Shown here piece by piece: positions 26,251 to 37,164 of a stretch of DNA of 64,000 nt. The notes under the pieces were generated by a model that was given only the letters and a program-made list of their open reading frames with translations, was not told the origin of the DNA and did no database searches. The position numbers and the translations under genes are program-made. Location: contig NZ_MVJM01000003.1 in NCBI RefSeq assembly GCF_002156385.1, positions 352,751 to 416,750 of the forward strand, written 5' to 3'. Source of the stretch: Halalkalibacter urbisdiaboli (lineage in GTDB: Bacteria; Bacillota; Bacilli; Bacillales; Bacillaceae_D). Numbering within the stretch: position 1 is the first letter of the stretch; every line of letters starts with the position of its first letter.

Positions 26251-28428
26251 ATGGAGATAAAACGAGCAACGACGAATGTTCGAGCGGTTTTCCTTATGGG
26301 TATATTTTTATTGTTGTTTAGTATTTTGGTTGGAAGGCTTATGTACATTCAATCGGCAAAAGAGGTGAAAGGTCAGGAACTAGTGGCCATGGCAGAGGAT
26401 AAATGGACAAAAAAACGAGTAATTGAAGGGAAGCGTGGGACAATTTATGACCGGAAAGGGAGCCCGCTTGCCCAGGAGTTAAATTCTTATACCGTTTATG
26501 CTGTATTAGATGAAAGTCAAGTCAGATATGTAAAGGACCCCGTTAAAACAGCAAAAGCATTGTCCTCATATATTGATATGGACGTGTCGAGATTAGAACG
26601 TCTATTATCGTCTGATCGTTTTCAAGTGGAATTAGGGTCAGGAGCTAGAAATTTAACGTACAGTCAAATGATTGAGATTAAGGACTTAGGTCTTGATGGT
26701 ATTTACTTTCGGGAGGAACCCCGACGCTATTATCCAAAACAGACGTACGCTTCCCATGTACTTGGTTATACTGAAAGAAATATGGAAGAAGCAAGAATGG
26801 GATTGGAAAAAAGCTTAGACGAATTTTTACAACCAGAAGATGGAGCGATTCAGTATCAAAGTGATCGAAAAGGAATTCCACTTCCAAATCCTAATAGTCA
26901 TATCATTCCAGCTAAAGATGGAAATGATGTATATTTAACGATCGACTCAAATATTCAGGTTGCACTTGAGCAAGTTATGACACAGGTTGAAGAACAGTAT
27001 ACACCTGAAAAAATAATCGCCATTGTCGCCGATCCAAAAACCGGTCAAATCCTTGCAATGAGTAACCGACCAAGTTTTAATCCAAACCATTATGAACAAA
27101 TCACGAACTATATGAATTATGCGGTTTCTGATCATTTTGAACCAGGATCTACGATGAAGGTATTTACGCTAGCCGCAGCAATTGAAGAAGATGTTTACAA
27201 CGGTGATGAAACATTTCTGTCTGGGCAGTACAATATAGGTTCAAATAAAGTAAAGGACCATAATGGTGATGGTTGGGGGCCGATAACATATGATGAGGGA
27301 GTTTTGCGCTCATCAAATGTAGGTTTTTCCAAAATTGCTCTAGAAAAATTAGGGGAAGAAAAGATCTATGAATATTTACAAGCTTTTCATTTTGATAAGC
27401 CGACTGGTATCGACTTACCGAATGAAGCATCGAGTTTAATTGCTAATAATAGTCGTTTTGACGCAGCAACAACGGCATTTGGACAAGGGACTGCGGTGAC
27501 TCCTATTCAACAGATTCAAGCAATGACCGCCATTGCTAATAATGGGAAAATGATGAAGCCTTATATTATTGATCGGATTGAAAATTCAGCTACAGGAAAT
27601 ATTATTGAAAAGCGTGAGCCTGTTGAGGCGGGGCAGCCAATATCGGCCGAGACAGCTTCTAAAGTAAAAGATATTTTAGAGCGTGTCGTAACAGATCCTG
27701 CAGGAACAGGGCGTCCATATGCACTTGAAGGTTTTGAAGTAGCTGGAAAAACGGGTACTGCGCAAATTCCAAGTCCTAGTGGAGGCTATATTCATGGACA
27801 TGGAGAGAATATCTTTTCGTTTCTAGGTATGGCACCGAAGGATGATCCGAGATTAGTCGTTTACGTAGCAGTAGAACGACCGAAACTGGAGGCACATGAG
27901 GCAGGATCGGACCCAACTTCATTAATTTTTAACACGATAATGAAACAAAGCTTACAATATTTAAACATTACGCCAACCTTTGAAGAGATAACGGAGAAGA
28001 ATGAACAAGGCTATCAAATCGAAAACTATGTAAATCGCAATATTGAGGATGTTAAAGCTAGATTAGAGCAAGAAAATCTTAATGTCCTTGTATTAGGTGA
28101 AGGTTCTACCATTGAAGAACAACAGCCATTACCAGGTAAAGCAGTTCTCCCTGGTGAAAGGGTTATGCTTCGAACGAAGAGTGAATCTTATCAGATGCCC
28201 GATATTCTTGGTTGGTCAAATCGAGATGTTATGAAGTTTGCCAAAGTGATGGAATTAAACCCAACCCTGTTCGGAAATGGGTTTGTCACGGAGCAAAGTA
28301 TTTCTGAAGGGACTGAAATTAACAAAGGTGAATATATTGTTGTAGAGTTTTCGAAATTGAATGAGAATCAACAAGGTGAGTTTAATGAATTTGTAGAAGA
28401 AGAGAACGAACATTCTACAGGAGAATGA
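26251..28428 (+). CDS. pbpB: Penicillin-binding protein 2B (septal transpeptidase)
   Basis: 725-aa class B PBP, the essential septal transpeptidase. It has an N-terminal membrane anchor (about 10-30), a dimerisation domain with GKRGTIYDRKG, and a transpeptidase domain with nucleophile Ser300 (GSTMK), SSN (LRSSNVGFSK) and KTGTA. Two PASTA-like modules lie at the C-terminus (about 590-720). ATG 26251 is chosen over TTG 26236 because GGGGTGG is 6 nt upstream. Confidence 0.95.
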   Translation: MEIKRATTNVRAVFLMGIFLLLFSILVGRLMYIQSAKEVKGQELVAMAEDKWTKKRVIEGKRGTIYDRKGSPLAQELNSYTVYAVLDESQVRYVKDPVKTAKALSSYIDMDVSRLERLLSSDRFQVELGSGARNLTYSQMIEIKDLGLDGIYFREEPRRYYPKQTYASHVLGYTERNMEEARMGLEKSLDEFLQPEDGAIQYQSDRKGIPLPNPNSHIIPAKDGNDVYLTIDSNIQVALEQVMTQVEEQYTPEKIIAIVADPKTGQILAMSNRPSFNPNHYEQITNYMNYAVSDHFEPGSTMKVFTLAAAIEEDVYNGDETFLSGQYNIGSNKVKDHNGDGWGPITYDEGVLRSSNVGFSKIALEKLGEEKIYEYLQAFHFDKPTGIDLPNEASSLIANNSRFDAATTAFGQGTAVTPIQQIQAMTAIANNGKMMKPYIIDRIENSATGNIIEKREPVEAGQPISAETASKVKDILERVVTDPAGTGRPYALEGFEVAGKTGTAQIPSPSGGYIHGHGENIFSFLGMAPKDDPRLVVYVAVERPKLEAHEAGSDPTSLIFNTIMKQSLQYLNITPTFEEITEKNEQGYQIENYVNRNIEDVKARLEQENLNVLVLGEGSTIEEQQPLPGKAVLPGERVMLRTKSESYQMPDILGWSNRDVMKFAKVMELNPTLFGNGFVTEQSISEGTEINKGEYIVVEFSKLNENQQGEFNEFVEEENEHSTGE

Positions 28429-28547
28429 TATCTTAAGCCAAAGAAGCTCGTACCATGTTCTAATCCCTTTCGTACAAGCATACGTTTAAACAAGCCTACG
28501 TCTTAATGACGTCACTTGAATGAAACGAAAGCGGGAGGGTATATGTG

Positions 28548-30467
28548 GTGCGAGTTTCTAATGTAACCGTTCGAAAACGTCTTGTACTCGTCTTATTTTT
28601 AGGACTTGCTATGTTTATTATTATTGCTTTAAGGCTAGGTTATGTCCAATTTGCCTTAGGCGATTGGTTAACCGAGCGTGCCGAGGATTCGTGGAGCAGG
28701 GATGTACCTTTTGAAGCGAAACGTGGAGAAATTCTTGATCGAAATGATGTAGTACTTGCAACAAATGTAAGTGCTCCATCGATATTAGTAGTGCCTAAAC
28801 AGGTGAAGGATCCAGTAGAAACTGCAGAAAAATTAGCGGCAGCTTTAAATATGGATCATAAGAAAGCATATGAGTATGTTACAAAAAATGAGTCGATCGT
28901 GAAGATAAATCCGGAGGGACGTAAAGTAACGAAAGAAAAAGCAAGTGAGGTTAGAGCGCTCAGACTTGCTGGTGTCTATATTGCAGAGGATAGTAAAAGG
29001 CATTACCCATTTGGAAGTTATTTATCTCATGTATTAGGCTTTGCAGGAATTGATAATCAAGGGTTGACGGGATTGGAGCTATATTATGATGACAATCTAA
29101 AAGGTGAGAAAGGTTTTGTTTCCTTTTTTGCTACGGCCAAAGGAAACCAAATGCCGAACTTAGCAGATGAATATAAAGCTCCCGAGAATGGACTAGATTT
29201 ACGTTTAACGATAGACAGTCGTGTCCAAACCATTATTGAAAGAGAATTGGACATTGCTGAAGCTACTTATAACCCAGATGGAGCGATAGCGATTGCTATG
29301 AACCCAAATACGGGCGAAATTCTTGGGATGAGCAGTCGACCTCATTATAATCCTGAAAACTTCCAAGACGTTCCCCCTGAAATTTATAATCAGAACAAAC
29401 CGGTTTGGATGCAATATGAACCTGGCTCAACTTTTAAAATTATTACTTTAGCAGCTGCTCTAGAAGAAGGAGAAGTCGATCTTGAGAAAGACACATTTAA
29501 TGATCCAGGTTATATTGAAGTTGCTGGTAGAAATCTTCGTTGTTGGAAAAAAGGTGGCCATGGGCATCAAACCTTTCTAGAGGTTGTTCAAAATTCATGT
29601 AACCCAGGCTTTGTTGTATTAGGTGAAAGACTTGGAAAGAAACGTTTGTTTGATTATATTGAAAACTTTGGCTTTGGCCAAAAAACGGGTATTGACCTTC
29701 AAGGGGAAGGAACTGGAATTCTCTTTAACCGCGATAAAGTAGGGCCGTTAGAACAAGCGACCACTGCCTTTGGGCAAGGGGTTGCGGTTACACCGATACA
29801 ACAAGTAACAGCGGTTTCTGCGGCGATTAACGGTGGTTTCTTATACCAACCATTTATTGCAAAAGAATGGATTGATCCATTAACAGGAGAAGTAGTAGAC
29901 AGTCAGGCTCCGGTAATGAAACGTCAAGTCATCTCCGAAGAAACATCAAAGGAAGTACGGCACGCACTAGAAAGTGTTGTCGCCTTAGGTACAGGTAAAG
30001 GCGCATTTGTAGATGGATACAGAGTGGGGGGGAAAACAGGGACTGCCCAGAAAGCAAAAGATGGACGATACTTAGAAAATAACCATATCGTCTCATTTAT
30101 AGGTTTTGCTCCTGCAGATGACCCGCAAATCGTTATTTATGTTGCTATTGATAATCCAAAGGATACATTACAATTTGGTGGTATTGTTGCAGCGCCTATT
30201 GTCGGAAAAATGATTGGTGATAGCTTACGAGCGATGGGAGTTGAAAAGCGTACTGACCAAATTGAAAAGGAATTAGCGTGGAATGATGAACCGTTTATAG
30301 AAGTTCCTGATTTAGTCGGGAGGACAAAACGAGAAATTCATGAATCGTATTATGAATTGAAAGTTGACGCAACCGGTGAAGGAGAGCATGTGTTAGCACA
30401 ATCGCCGGAACCAGGTGTAAAAGTAACTTCTGGTTCAACAATTCGTATTTATATGGGTGATAAATAG
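28548..30467 (+). CDS. spoVD: Sporulation-specific penicillin-binding protein SpoVD
   Basis: 639-aa class B PBP for spore cortex synthesis, partner of SpoVE on the outer forespore membrane. It starts MRVSNVTVRKRL (GTG 28548, GGGAGGG 8 nt upstream). It has one membrane helix, nucleophile Ser294 in GSTFK, SCN (VVQNSCNPGF), KTGTAQ, and one C-terminal PASTA domain (about 580-639). Upstream at 28479-28486 CATACGTT resembles a SigE -10, but no well-spaced -35 was found. It lies in tandem with pbpB, its vegetative paralog. Confidence 0.96.
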   Translation: MRVSNVTVRKRLVLVLFLGLAMFIIIALRLGYVQFALGDWLTERAEDSWSRDVPFEAKRGEILDRNDVVLATNVSAPSILVVPKQVKDPVETAEKLAAALNMDHKKAYEYVTKNESIVKINPEGRKVTKEKASEVRALRLAGVYIAEDSKRHYPFGSYLSHVLGFAGIDNQGLTGLELYYDDNLKGEKGFVSFFATAKGNQMPNLADEYKAPENGLDLRLTIDSRVQTIIERELDIAEATYNPDGAIAIAMNPNTGEILGMSSRPHYNPENFQDVPPEIYNQNKPVWMQYEPGSTFKIITLAAALEEGEVDLEKDTFNDPGYIEVAGRNLRCWKKGGHGHQTFLEVVQNSCNPGFVVLGERLGKKRLFDYIENFGFGQKTGIDLQGEGTGILFNRDKVGPLEQATTAFGQGVAVTPIQQVTAVSAAINGGFLYQPFIAKEWIDPLTGEVVDSQAPVMKRQVISEETSKEVRHALESVVALGTGKGAFVDGYRVGGKTGTAQKAKDGRYLENNHIVSFIGFAPADDPQIVIYVAIDNPKDTLQFGGIVAAPIVGKMIGDSLRAMGVEKRTDQIEKELAWNDEPFIEVPDLVGRTKREIHESYYELKVDATGEGEHVLAQSPEPGVKVTSGSTIRIYMGDK

Positions 30468-30546
30468 TTTTTCGGCAGTAAACATGGTACAATTGAATGC
30501 TAGATGGTGTGATGATTGAAAGTTACGGTGATTGTGAGGTTTTAAT

Positions 30547-32013
30547 ATGATGAAATTAAGTGAGTTAATGACACAAGTCCCTTTTTCTTCAAAACAGGCG
30601 TATAATGACGTGACCATTCATAAGCTAGAAATGGATTCTAGACTTGTTGAAAAAGGGACATTGTTTTTCTGTATAAAAGGCTATACGGTTGACGGACATG
30701 ATTTTGCAGAAAAAGCAGTTGAGCAGGGGGCTGTCGCCATTGTGGCAGAGCGCCCCATTTCTGTAAATGTTCCTGTCATCCTTGTAAATGATACAAAACG
30801 AATGATGGCAAAGCTTGCAACCTATTTTTATGGTAATCCAACATCGAAGCTACATTTAATTGGGGTGACAGGAACAAATGGTAAAACATCTGTTACCCAT
30901 ATTATTGAACAAATTATGAAAGATGTTGGACAGAAGACGGGTTTAATTGGGACGATGTATACGAAAGTTGGTGAGAACAAATATGAAACGAAGAATACAA
31001 CTCCAGAATCAATTGTTCTCCAACAGCGTTTCAAACAAATGGTAGATGAAAATGTAAATTCTGTTATGATGGAGGTTTCATCGCACGCCTTGCATTTAGG
31101 TAGGGTTCGTGGCTGTGATTTTAATGTAGCGGTCTTTACAAATTTATCCCCAGACCATTTAGATTATCATGGAACAATGGACGCTTATTTACACGCTAAG
31201 GGACTGCTATTTGCCCAACTTGGAAACACATATAATGGAAAAGCAGCTGTATTAAATGCTGATGATCCTGTTGTAGCTGCCTTAAATTCGATGACAACAG
31301 CAGATGTTATAACGTATGGAATAAAGAACAAGGCGGATGTTTTTGCAGACGACATCATGATGACAAGTGGTGGTACTTCATTTGTCTTGCATGCATTTGA
31401 TGAAACGGTTAATGTCAATATGAAACTAATTGGTAAATTTAGTGTATATAATACATTAGCTGCAATTACTGCTGCCCTTGTATCAGGAGTTGACTTACGA
31501 GATGCGGTTAGAAGTGTTGAAAAGGTAGAAGGAGTAGATGGGCGATTTGAGACAATAGATGAGGGACAGCCGTTCACAGTACTTGTTGACTATGCACATA
31601 CACCTGATAGTCTTGAAAATGTTTTAAAGACTGTGAATGATTTTGCTAAAAATAAAATAACAGTTATTGTAGGCTGCGGTGGTGATCGGGATCGTACGAA
31701 ACGACCAGTTATGGCAAAGATAGCTGTTGAGCATGCAGACCAAGCAATTTTCACATCTGATAACCCTCGTTCAGAAGACCCTTATGCAATTATTGAAGAT
31801 ATGAAAGAAGGGGTATCAGAAGGCAGTTATATCGTTGAATTGGATCGTGAACGGGCGATTCATTCAGCGATTAAACATGCAAGTCCAAATGATATCATTA
31901 TTATTGCCGGGAAAGGCCATGAAACGTATCAAATTTTACGCGAAAAGACAATCCACTTCGATGATCGTGAAGTGGCGCGTCGAGCGATTAGGGAGCGATT
32001 GAAATCATGTTAA
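30547..32013 (+). CDS. murE: UDP-MurNAc-tripeptide synthetase (mDAP-adding)
   Basis: 488-aa Mur ligase adding meso-diaminopimelate to UDP-MurNAc-L-Ala-D-Glu. It has the ATP P-loop [14 protein letters not shown], the carbamylated-Lys region YLHAKG and the mDAP specificity box DNPRSEDP, which predicts an mDAP-type wall. Met 30547 and 30550 are both possible; GAGG lies 8 nt before the first. A -10-like TGGTACAAT lies at about 30484-30492. Its end overlaps murF by 7 nt. Confidence 0.96.
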   Translation: MMKLSELMTQVPFSSKQAYNDVTIHKLEMDSRLVEKGTLFFCIKGYTVDGHDFAEKAVEQGAVAIVAERPISVNVPVILVNDTKRMMAKLATYFYGNPTSKLHLIGVTGTNGKTSVTHIIEQIMKDVGQKTGLIGTMYTKVGENKYETKNTTPESIVLQQRFKQMVDENVNSVMMEVSSHALHLGRVRGCDFNVAVFTNLSPDHLDYHGTMDAYLHAKGLLFAQLGNTYNGKAAVLNADDPVVAALNSMTTADVITYGIKNKADVFADDIMMTSGGTSFVLHAFDETVNVNMKLIGKFSVYNTLAAITAALVSGVDLRDAVRSVEKVEGVDGRFETIDEGQPFTVLVDYAHTPDSLENVLKTVNDFAKNKITVIVGCGGDRDRTKRPVMAKIAVEHADQAIFTSDNPRSEDPYAIIEDMKEGVSEGSYIVELDRERAIHSAIKHASPNDIIIIAGKGHETYQILREKTIHFDDREVARRAIRERLKSC

Positions 32014-33380
32014 CTTCATCTCTTATTCAATCTATACTGCTCTCTACTCGCTTTAGTGAAGGAGAACGGAATTTTAGCAGTGTTTCAACAGATACTAGAA
32101 CACTTCAACCAGATGCGTTATTTGTTCCCTTGGTTGGTGAACGCTTTAATGGTCATACATTTATAACAACGGCTATTGAACGTGGAGCAACCGCTGCGCT
32201 ATGGCAAGAAGGGCAACCTGTTCCGAAAGATTTACCGGTAAAGTTCCAATTATATTTTGTGAAAGATACTCTACATGCATTACAGCAAATGGCTGCGAAA
32301 TATCGTGAACAACTTAATCCAACTGTAATCGCCATTACTGGTAGTAATGGAAAAACAACGACGAAGGACATCCTTTTCAGTTTACTTTCTTTACATGGTG
32401 ACACATATAAAACGCAAGGGAATTATAATAATCATATTGGATTACCTTTAACGATTTTAGCAACGCCGTCAACTTGTCAATATTTGATTTTAGAAATGGG
32501 GATGAGTGGATTTGGTGAAATTGAGTTATTAAGTAAAATTGCTCGTCCAAATGAGACGGTTGTTACGAACATTGGCGAATCACATATGGAACAACTAGGC
32601 AGTAGAGAAGGGATTGCAACAGCTAAAATGGAGATAAGGGCGGGTTTGCAGCAAGGCGGCCACGTCTATCTCGATGGGGATGAACCATTACTGTCTCCAC
32701 ATATTCAACCAGATTCTTTAAAGATTGGATTCAGCGGCGATAATGACTATGAGATTACAGACGTTCAAGCCAAAGAGGACGGATACTCTTTTCTGTTAGA
32801 TGGAGAATCCTATTATTTACCATTACTTGGTGAGCATAACGTAAAAAATGCAGCATATTGTATCATTATTTCGAAAAAATTAGGGCTAACCCCTGAGCTC
32901 ATTCAAAAAGGCTTGTCTAAAATCTCTCTTTCAGGAATGAGACTACAAAAACAAGTTGGATCTAGTGGAGAACTTATCATTAATGATGCTTATAATGCGA
33001 GTCCAACTTCAATGATTGCAGCTGTAAAGGCCATTCAATCCATACCAAACTATCAAAATAGAATTGTAGTTCTTGGGGACATGTATGAACTTGGCTCGAA
33101 TGAAGAGCAGCTTCATCGTAATGTCGCTCAAGCTGTTAAAGAGCCGATAACTCATTTTCTAGCAATTGGAGACAAGGCAAAGTGGATAGCTGATGAATGG
33201 TTAAAGAGTGTAAATGGTTCTTCAATCACGTTAAAGTCAACATCATCTATAGACGAAGCTGCTAAACTCCTAGCTGCTATTGTCAATAAAGACACGGTTA
33301 TTTTATTTAAAGCATCACGAGGAATGAAATTAGAACAACTAATTGATAAGTATCAGTCTATCGGAAAGGGGGAAGTATAA
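32007..33380 (+). CDS. murF: UDP-MurNAc-tripeptide--D-Ala-D-Ala ligase
   Basis: 457-aa Mur ligase that adds D-Ala-D-Ala to complete the UDP-MurNAc-pentapeptide. It has the P-loop [38 protein letters not shown] and [11 protein letters not shown]. It overlaps murE (shared ATGTTAA), implying coupling. In B. subtilis murF lies apart, next to ddl; here it sits in the dcw cluster between murE and mraY, the layout of many other bacteria. Confidence 0.95.
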   Translation: MLTSSLIQSILLSTRFSEGERNFSSVSTDTRTLQPDALFVPLVGERFNGHTFITTAIERGATAALWQEGQPVPKDLPVKFQLYFVKDTLHALQQMAAKYREQLNPTVIAITGSNGKTTTKDILFSLLSLHGDTYKTQGNYNNHIGLPLTILATPSTCQYLILEMGMSGFGEIELLSKIARPNETVVTNIGESHMEQLGSREGIATAKMEIRAGLQQGGHVYLDGDEPLLSPHIQPDSLKIGFSGDNDYEITDVQAKEDGYSFLLDGESYYLPLLGEHNVKNAAYCIIISKKLGLTPELIQKGLSKISLSGMRLQKQVGSSGELIINDAYNASPTSMIAAVKAIQSIPNYQNRIVVLGDMYELGSNEEQLHRNVAQAVKEPITHFLAIGDKAKWIADEWLKSVNGSSITLKSTSSIDEAAKLLAAIVNKDTVILFKASRGMKLEQLIDKYQSIGKGEV

Positions 33381-33381
33381 G

Positions 33382-34356
33382 GTGTTAGAACGAGTTTTAC
33401 TGATTACTTTAATTTTATCATTTTTAATAGGTGTTTTACTTTCACCGCTCTTTATTCCGTTTTTACGACGGTTAAAATTCGGTCAAAGCATACGAGAAGA
33501 AGGACCAAAATCACATCAAAAGAAAAGTGGGACACCAACAATGGGTGGCATTGTCATCGTCTTATCCATTTTGGTGACATCTCTCTTTATTTCATTTAAC
33601 TATCTTTCCTTTAGTCAGGAAATTTTATTGTTATTGCTCGTAACAGTTGGCTTTGGGGTGGTAGGTTTCTTAGATGATTACATAAAAGTAGTAATGAAAC
33701 GTAATCTCGGTTTAACCTCGAAGCAAAAACTTATTGGGCAATTACTGATTTCCATTCTTTTTTACTTCGGTCTTATTCAAATGGATTTTTCAACGGAGCT
33801 TTCGATTCCAGCTACAAATATATCGTTTGATTTAGGGTGGCTATATTTTCCATTAGTTATTATCATGCTAGTCGGAGCGTCTAATGCAGTTAATTTAACG
33901 GATGGACTTGATGGGCTGCTTGCCGGAACTGGAGCTATTGCCTTTGGTGCGTTTGCTGTGTTAGCATGGCACATAAATGCTTTAGATGTGTCAATTTTTA
34001 GTGCGGCCGTTGTTGGTGCTGTACTAGGTTTCTTAGTTTTCAATGCCCATCCTGCAAAAGTATTTATGGGGGATACAGGTTCTCTTGCGCTAGGTGGGGC
34101 AATTGCCGCTATTGCTATTATGACGAAAATGGAAATTCTGCTTATTTTAATCGGTGGTGTTTTTGTCATTGAAACCTTATCGGTCATTATTCAAGTTATT
34201 TCTTTCAAAACTCGTGGTAAGCGTGTATTTAAAATGAGTCCATTGCATCACCATTACGAATTATCAGGATGGTCCGAATGGCGTGTGGTTGTAACCTTTT
34301 GGTTTGTTGGAATGGTATTTGCAGTGATCGCAATTTATTTAGAGGTGTGGATATAA
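33382..34356 (+). CDS. mraY: Phospho-MurNAc-pentapeptide transferase MraY
   Basis: 324-aa polytopic membrane enzyme making lipid I from UDP-MurNAc-pentapeptide and undecaprenyl phosphate. It has [14 protein letters not shown] (Asp pair for Mg), [24 protein letters not shown] and [12 protein letters not shown] 33382 gives the same 324-aa length as B. subtilis MraY; GGGGGAAG is 6 nt upstream. Its stop codon touches the murD start (TAAATG). Confidence 0.96.
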   Translation: MLERVLLITLILSFLIGVLLSPLFIPFLRRLKFGQSIREEGPKSHQKKSGTPTMGGIVIVLSILVTSLFISFNYLSFSQEILLLLLVTVGFGVVGFLDDYIKVVMKRNLGLTSKQKLIGQLLISILFYFGLIQMDFSTELSIPATNISFDLGWLYFPLVIIMLVGASNAVNLTDGLDGLLAGTGAIAFGAFAVLAWHINALDVSIFSAAVVGAVLGFLVFNAHPAKVFMGDTGSLALGGAIAAIAIMTKMEILLILIGGVFVIETLSVIIQVISFKTRGKRVFKMSPLHHHYELSGWSEWRVVVTFWFVGMVFAVIAIYLEVWI

Positions 34357-35706
34357 ATGGAAGATAAACAATTTTATAAAGGGAAAAAAGTGCTTGTTCT
34401 AGGTCTAGCAAAAAGTGGGGAGGCTGCAGCAAGATTACTTCTACGTCTTGGTGCTGAGGTTACTGTAAATGATGCCAAACCATATGAAGAGAATCTACAG
34501 GCAAAAGAGTTAGAACAAATTGGTGTAAACGTCGTTTGTGGGGCTCATCCGTTGTCATTATTGGATGAGCCGTTTGACGTCATCGTTAAAAACCCAGGTA
34601 TCCCGTATCAAAACCCAATTATACAGGAAGCTATGAAACGTCAACTGCCAATAGTAACTGAAATTGAGCTTGCCTCTGCTATTAGTGAAGCCGAAATTAT
34701 TGCGATTACAGGCTCTAACGGAAAAACGACAACGACGACATTGATTCATGAAATGTTAAAAAACAGTGTTTTTAATCCACTTATTGCAGGGAATATTGGT
34801 ACAGTAGCTTGTGAAGTTGCAGAAGAGGCATCAAAGGAAGACGTTGTTGTAATGGAAGTATCAAGTTTTCAATTACTTGGGACGATTCATTTCCATCCAA
34901 AAGTAGCTGTACTTTTAAATATTTTTGATGCACATCTTGATTATCATGGAACAAAGGATGAATATGTTTCTGCTAAAGCAAAGATAACAGCAAACCAAAC
35001 ACCGTCGGATTACTTAGTATATAATGCAGATGACCCTTACGTTGTAAAAATGGCAGAGCAAAGTGATGCAACACTTGTGCCGTTTTCGACTACTAAAAAA
35101 TTGGAAAAAGGCTTGTGTGTAGTGAATGATTTCATCGTAAGTGATGGTGATTCACTCATTCATATAAATGAAATTGTCTTACCGGGTTCGCACAATCTAG
35201 AAAATGTTTTAGCTGCTGTTGGTGCTGCAACGATCATGGGAGCAAGCAACGAGCAAATAAAGCATGTCCTTACTACATTTAGTGGTGTAGAGCACCGATT
35301 ACAATTTGTTAAAAGCTTTCAAGACCGTATGTTTTACAACGATTCAAAGGCTACTAACATACTGGCTGCTTCCAAAGCACTTGAAGCCTTTAATCAACCT
35401 GTTATTTTGTTAGCGGGAGGGCTTGATCGGGGAAATGAGTTTGACGATTTAATTCCCGCTTTAAAGGGAGTAAAAGGAATTGTTACCTTTGGTGAGACGA
35501 AAGAGAAGATTGCTGCAACGGCAAAAAAGGCAAATGTTCCTGTTCACTTTGCTAATAGGGTAGAAGATGGAGTTGAAGTTGCTTATAACCTCTCTGAGAA
35601 GAATGATATTATTTTATTATCTCCAGCATGTGCGAGCTGGGACCAATATAAGACCTTCGAAGAACGTGGGAGGTCGTTTATTGAAGCTATTGAAAAGCTT
35701 AGTTAG
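34357..35706 (+). CDS. murD: UDP-MurNAc-L-alanine--D-glutamate ligase
   Basis: 449-aa Mur ligase adding D-Glu to UDP-MurNAc-L-Ala. It has an N-terminal Rossmann-like UDP domain (KVLVLGLAKSGEAAARLL), the P-loop [20 protein letters not shown]-type VSSFQLLG, NIFDAHLDYHG and the C-terminal SPACASWDQYKTFEERG. It follows mraY without a gap; AGAGGTG is its binding site. A long hairpin repeat lies a few nt after the stop, splitting the run of wall genes before spoVE. Confidence 0.96.
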   Translation: MEDKQFYKGKKVLVLGLAKSGEAAARLLLRLGAEVTVNDAKPYEENLQAKELEQIGVNVVCGAHPLSLLDEPFDVIVKNPGIPYQNPIIQEAMKRQLPIVTEIELASAISEAEIIAITGSNGKTTTTTLIHEMLKNSVFNPLIAGNIGTVACEVAEEASKEDVVVMEVSSFQLLGTIHFHPKVAVLLNIFDAHLDYHGTKDEYVSAKAKITANQTPSDYLVYNADDPYVVKMAEQSDATLVPFSTTKKLEKGLCVVNDFIVSDGDSLIHINEIVLPGSHNLENVLAAVGAATIMGASNEQIKHVLTTFSGVEHRLQFVKSFQDRMFYNDSKATNILAASKALEAFNQPVILLAGGLDRGNEFDDLIPALKGVKGIVTFGETKEKIAATAKKANVPVHFANRVEDGVEVAYNLSEKNDIILLSPACASWDQYKTFEERGRSFIEAIEKLS

Positions 35707-35711
35707 TTAAA

Positions 35712-35778
35712 GGAGGTGTCTCCAAAAGGTAGATTGTTACCTTTTGGAGACACCTCCACTTCATTGACTTTTGAGACA
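35712..35778 (-). repeat. Intergenic hairpin repeat after murD
   Basis: Perfect 20-bp inverted repeat (35712-35731 and 35738-35757, starting GGAGGTGTCTCC) with a 6-nt loop, followed by TTTTGAGACAG at about 35769-35779. Read on the minus strand this is CTGTCTCAAAA, about 11 nt of spacer, then the hairpin: the same layout as 17241-17309. No T-tract follows, so it is not a classical terminator. Confidence 0.6.
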
Positions 35779-35847
35779 GGCGCTGTTCTTTATCTGTAAT
35801 AATAATAATTACTGTTTTAGAAAAATAAGTTTTCTTTTGAGTGTTGG

Positions 35848-35876
35848 ACATGTTTTCTAAAGACCATGCATACGTT
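35848..35876 (+). promoter_or_regulatory. Putative SigE promoter of spoVE
   Basis: ACATGTT (35848-35854), a 14-nt spacer and CATACGTT (35869-35876) resemble the SigE consensus (KMATATT - N14 - CATACAnT). SigE control of spoVE is established in B. subtilis; the match here is partial. Confidence 0.5.
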
Positions 35877-35930
35877 TAGGAATAGAGTATTGTACGAGTT
35901 TCAGAAATTGTCCTAAACGAGGTGTCAAGA

Positions 35931-37031
35931 ATGACAAAAATGAAAACTGCTCCTGACTATATTCTACTGGCCACGACAATCTTACTTTTAATCGTTGGGA
36001 TGATTATGGTTTATAGTGCGAGTGAAGCATGGGCATCCTACCGTTTTGATGACTCCTTTTTCTTTGCAAAGCGTCAGTTGTTCTTTGCAAGCATAGGAGT
36101 TATTGCGATGTTTTTTATTATGAATGTTGATTATTGGACATGGCGTACATGGGCAAAGTTTATAGTCATAATTTGCTTTATCTTACTTATTATTGTTTTA
36201 ATACCTGGCGTCGGATTAGTTCGTGGTGGAGCGAGAAGTTGGTTAGGGGTTGGTGCGTTTTCTATTCAACCATCTGAGTTTATGAAAATGGCTATGATAG
36301 CTTATTTGGCAAAATATTTATCAGAAAACCAAAAGAAAATTGTTTCCTTTAAAAAAGGTCTACTCCCTTCTCTATTCTTAGTTATGGTTGCATTTGGGAT
36401 GATTATGCTTCAGCCAGATTTAGGAACTGGAGCAGTTATGGTAGGAACATGTGTTGTAATGATATTTGTAGCAGGTGCACGAGTTAGCCATTTTGTAGGT
36501 TTGGGATTAATTGGCTTACTTGGATTTGTTGGTTTAATCATTTCGGCACCATATCGAATGAAGCGGATTACATCGTTCCTTGATCCTTGGTCAGATCCCC
36601 TTGGAAGTGGGTTTCAAATCATTCAGTCCCTTTATGCAATCGGACCTGGTGGATTAATGGGCATGGGACTTGGTGAAAGTAGACAAAAGTATTTTTATCT
36701 ACCTGAACCGCAAACGGACTTTATATTCGCTATCTTAGCGGAAGAACTGGGTTTTATTGGTGGGTGTATTGTCATTTGTTTATTTGGTGTTTTATTATGG
36801 CGGGGGATTCGGATCGCTCTAGGTGCTCCAGATTTATTTGGAAGTTTACTGTCGGTCGGAATTATTGCAATGGTTGCCATTCAGGTTATGATTAATATTG
36901 GTGTTGTAACGGGGTTAATGCCTGTTACAGGTATCACATTACCTTTTTTAAGTTATGGTGGCTCATCATTAACATTGATGCTAGTTGCAATTGGGGTGCT
37001 ACTAAATGTTAGCCGTCATACTCGTTTTTAA
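35931..37031 (+). CDS. spoVE: SpoVE, SEDS-family peptidoglycan polymerase for spore cortex
   Basis: 366-aa polytopic SEDS (FtsW/RodA) glycosyltransferase that makes cortex peptidoglycan with SpoVD. Close to B. subtilis SpoVE throughout: SFFFAKRQL, SWLGVGAFSIQPSEFMK, QPDLGTG, LPEPQTDFIFAILAEELG and GITLPFLSYGGSS. ATG 35931 (CGAGGTG 6 nt upstream) is preferred to GTG 35922. FtsW shares the fold, but position and sequence favour SpoVE. Confidence 0.94.
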   Translation: MTKMKTAPDYILLATTILLLIVGMIMVYSASEAWASYRFDDSFFFAKRQLFFASIGVIAMFFIMNVDYWTWRTWAKFIVIICFILLIIVLIPGVGLVRGGARSWLGVGAFSIQPSEFMKMAMIAYLAKYLSENQKKIVSFKKGLLPSLFLVMVAFGMIMLQPDLGTGAVMVGTCVVMIFVAGARVSHFVGLGLIGLLGFVGLIISAPYRMKRITSFLDPWSDPLGSGFQIIQSLYAIGPGGLMGMGLGESRQKYFYLPEPQTDFIFAILAEELGFIGGCIVICLFGVLLWRGIRIALGAPDLFGSLLSVGIIAMVAIQVMINIGVVTGLMPVTGITLPFLSYGGSSLTLMLVAIGVLLNVSRHTRF

Positions 37032-37055
37032 CCTCTTCGTGGGAAGGGGTTTTTT
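37030..37055 (+). terminator. Terminator after spoVE
   Basis: Nine-base-pair stem AACCTCTTC / GAAGGGGTT (one G-U pair) with a 4-nt loop and a T-run, overlapping the spoVE stop. Confidence 0.8.
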
Positions 37056-37164
37056 CATTTTTGAAACAAACTCACGATTACTCAAAAAATCACATAGGAA
37101 TCGTGTATAAACCAAGCTATGTTCATGATAGAATGGTAACAATCATGTTTTTTGGAGGGGACCA

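Noticed and set aside
28453-28486. SigE promoter of spoVD
   Set aside because: A CATACGTT -10 is present, but the only CATGTT-like -35 is 19 nt away, too far; kept only as a note.
35712-35757. Hairpin after murD as a normal terminator
   Set aside because: Stem is long and perfect, but no T-tract follows on either strand.
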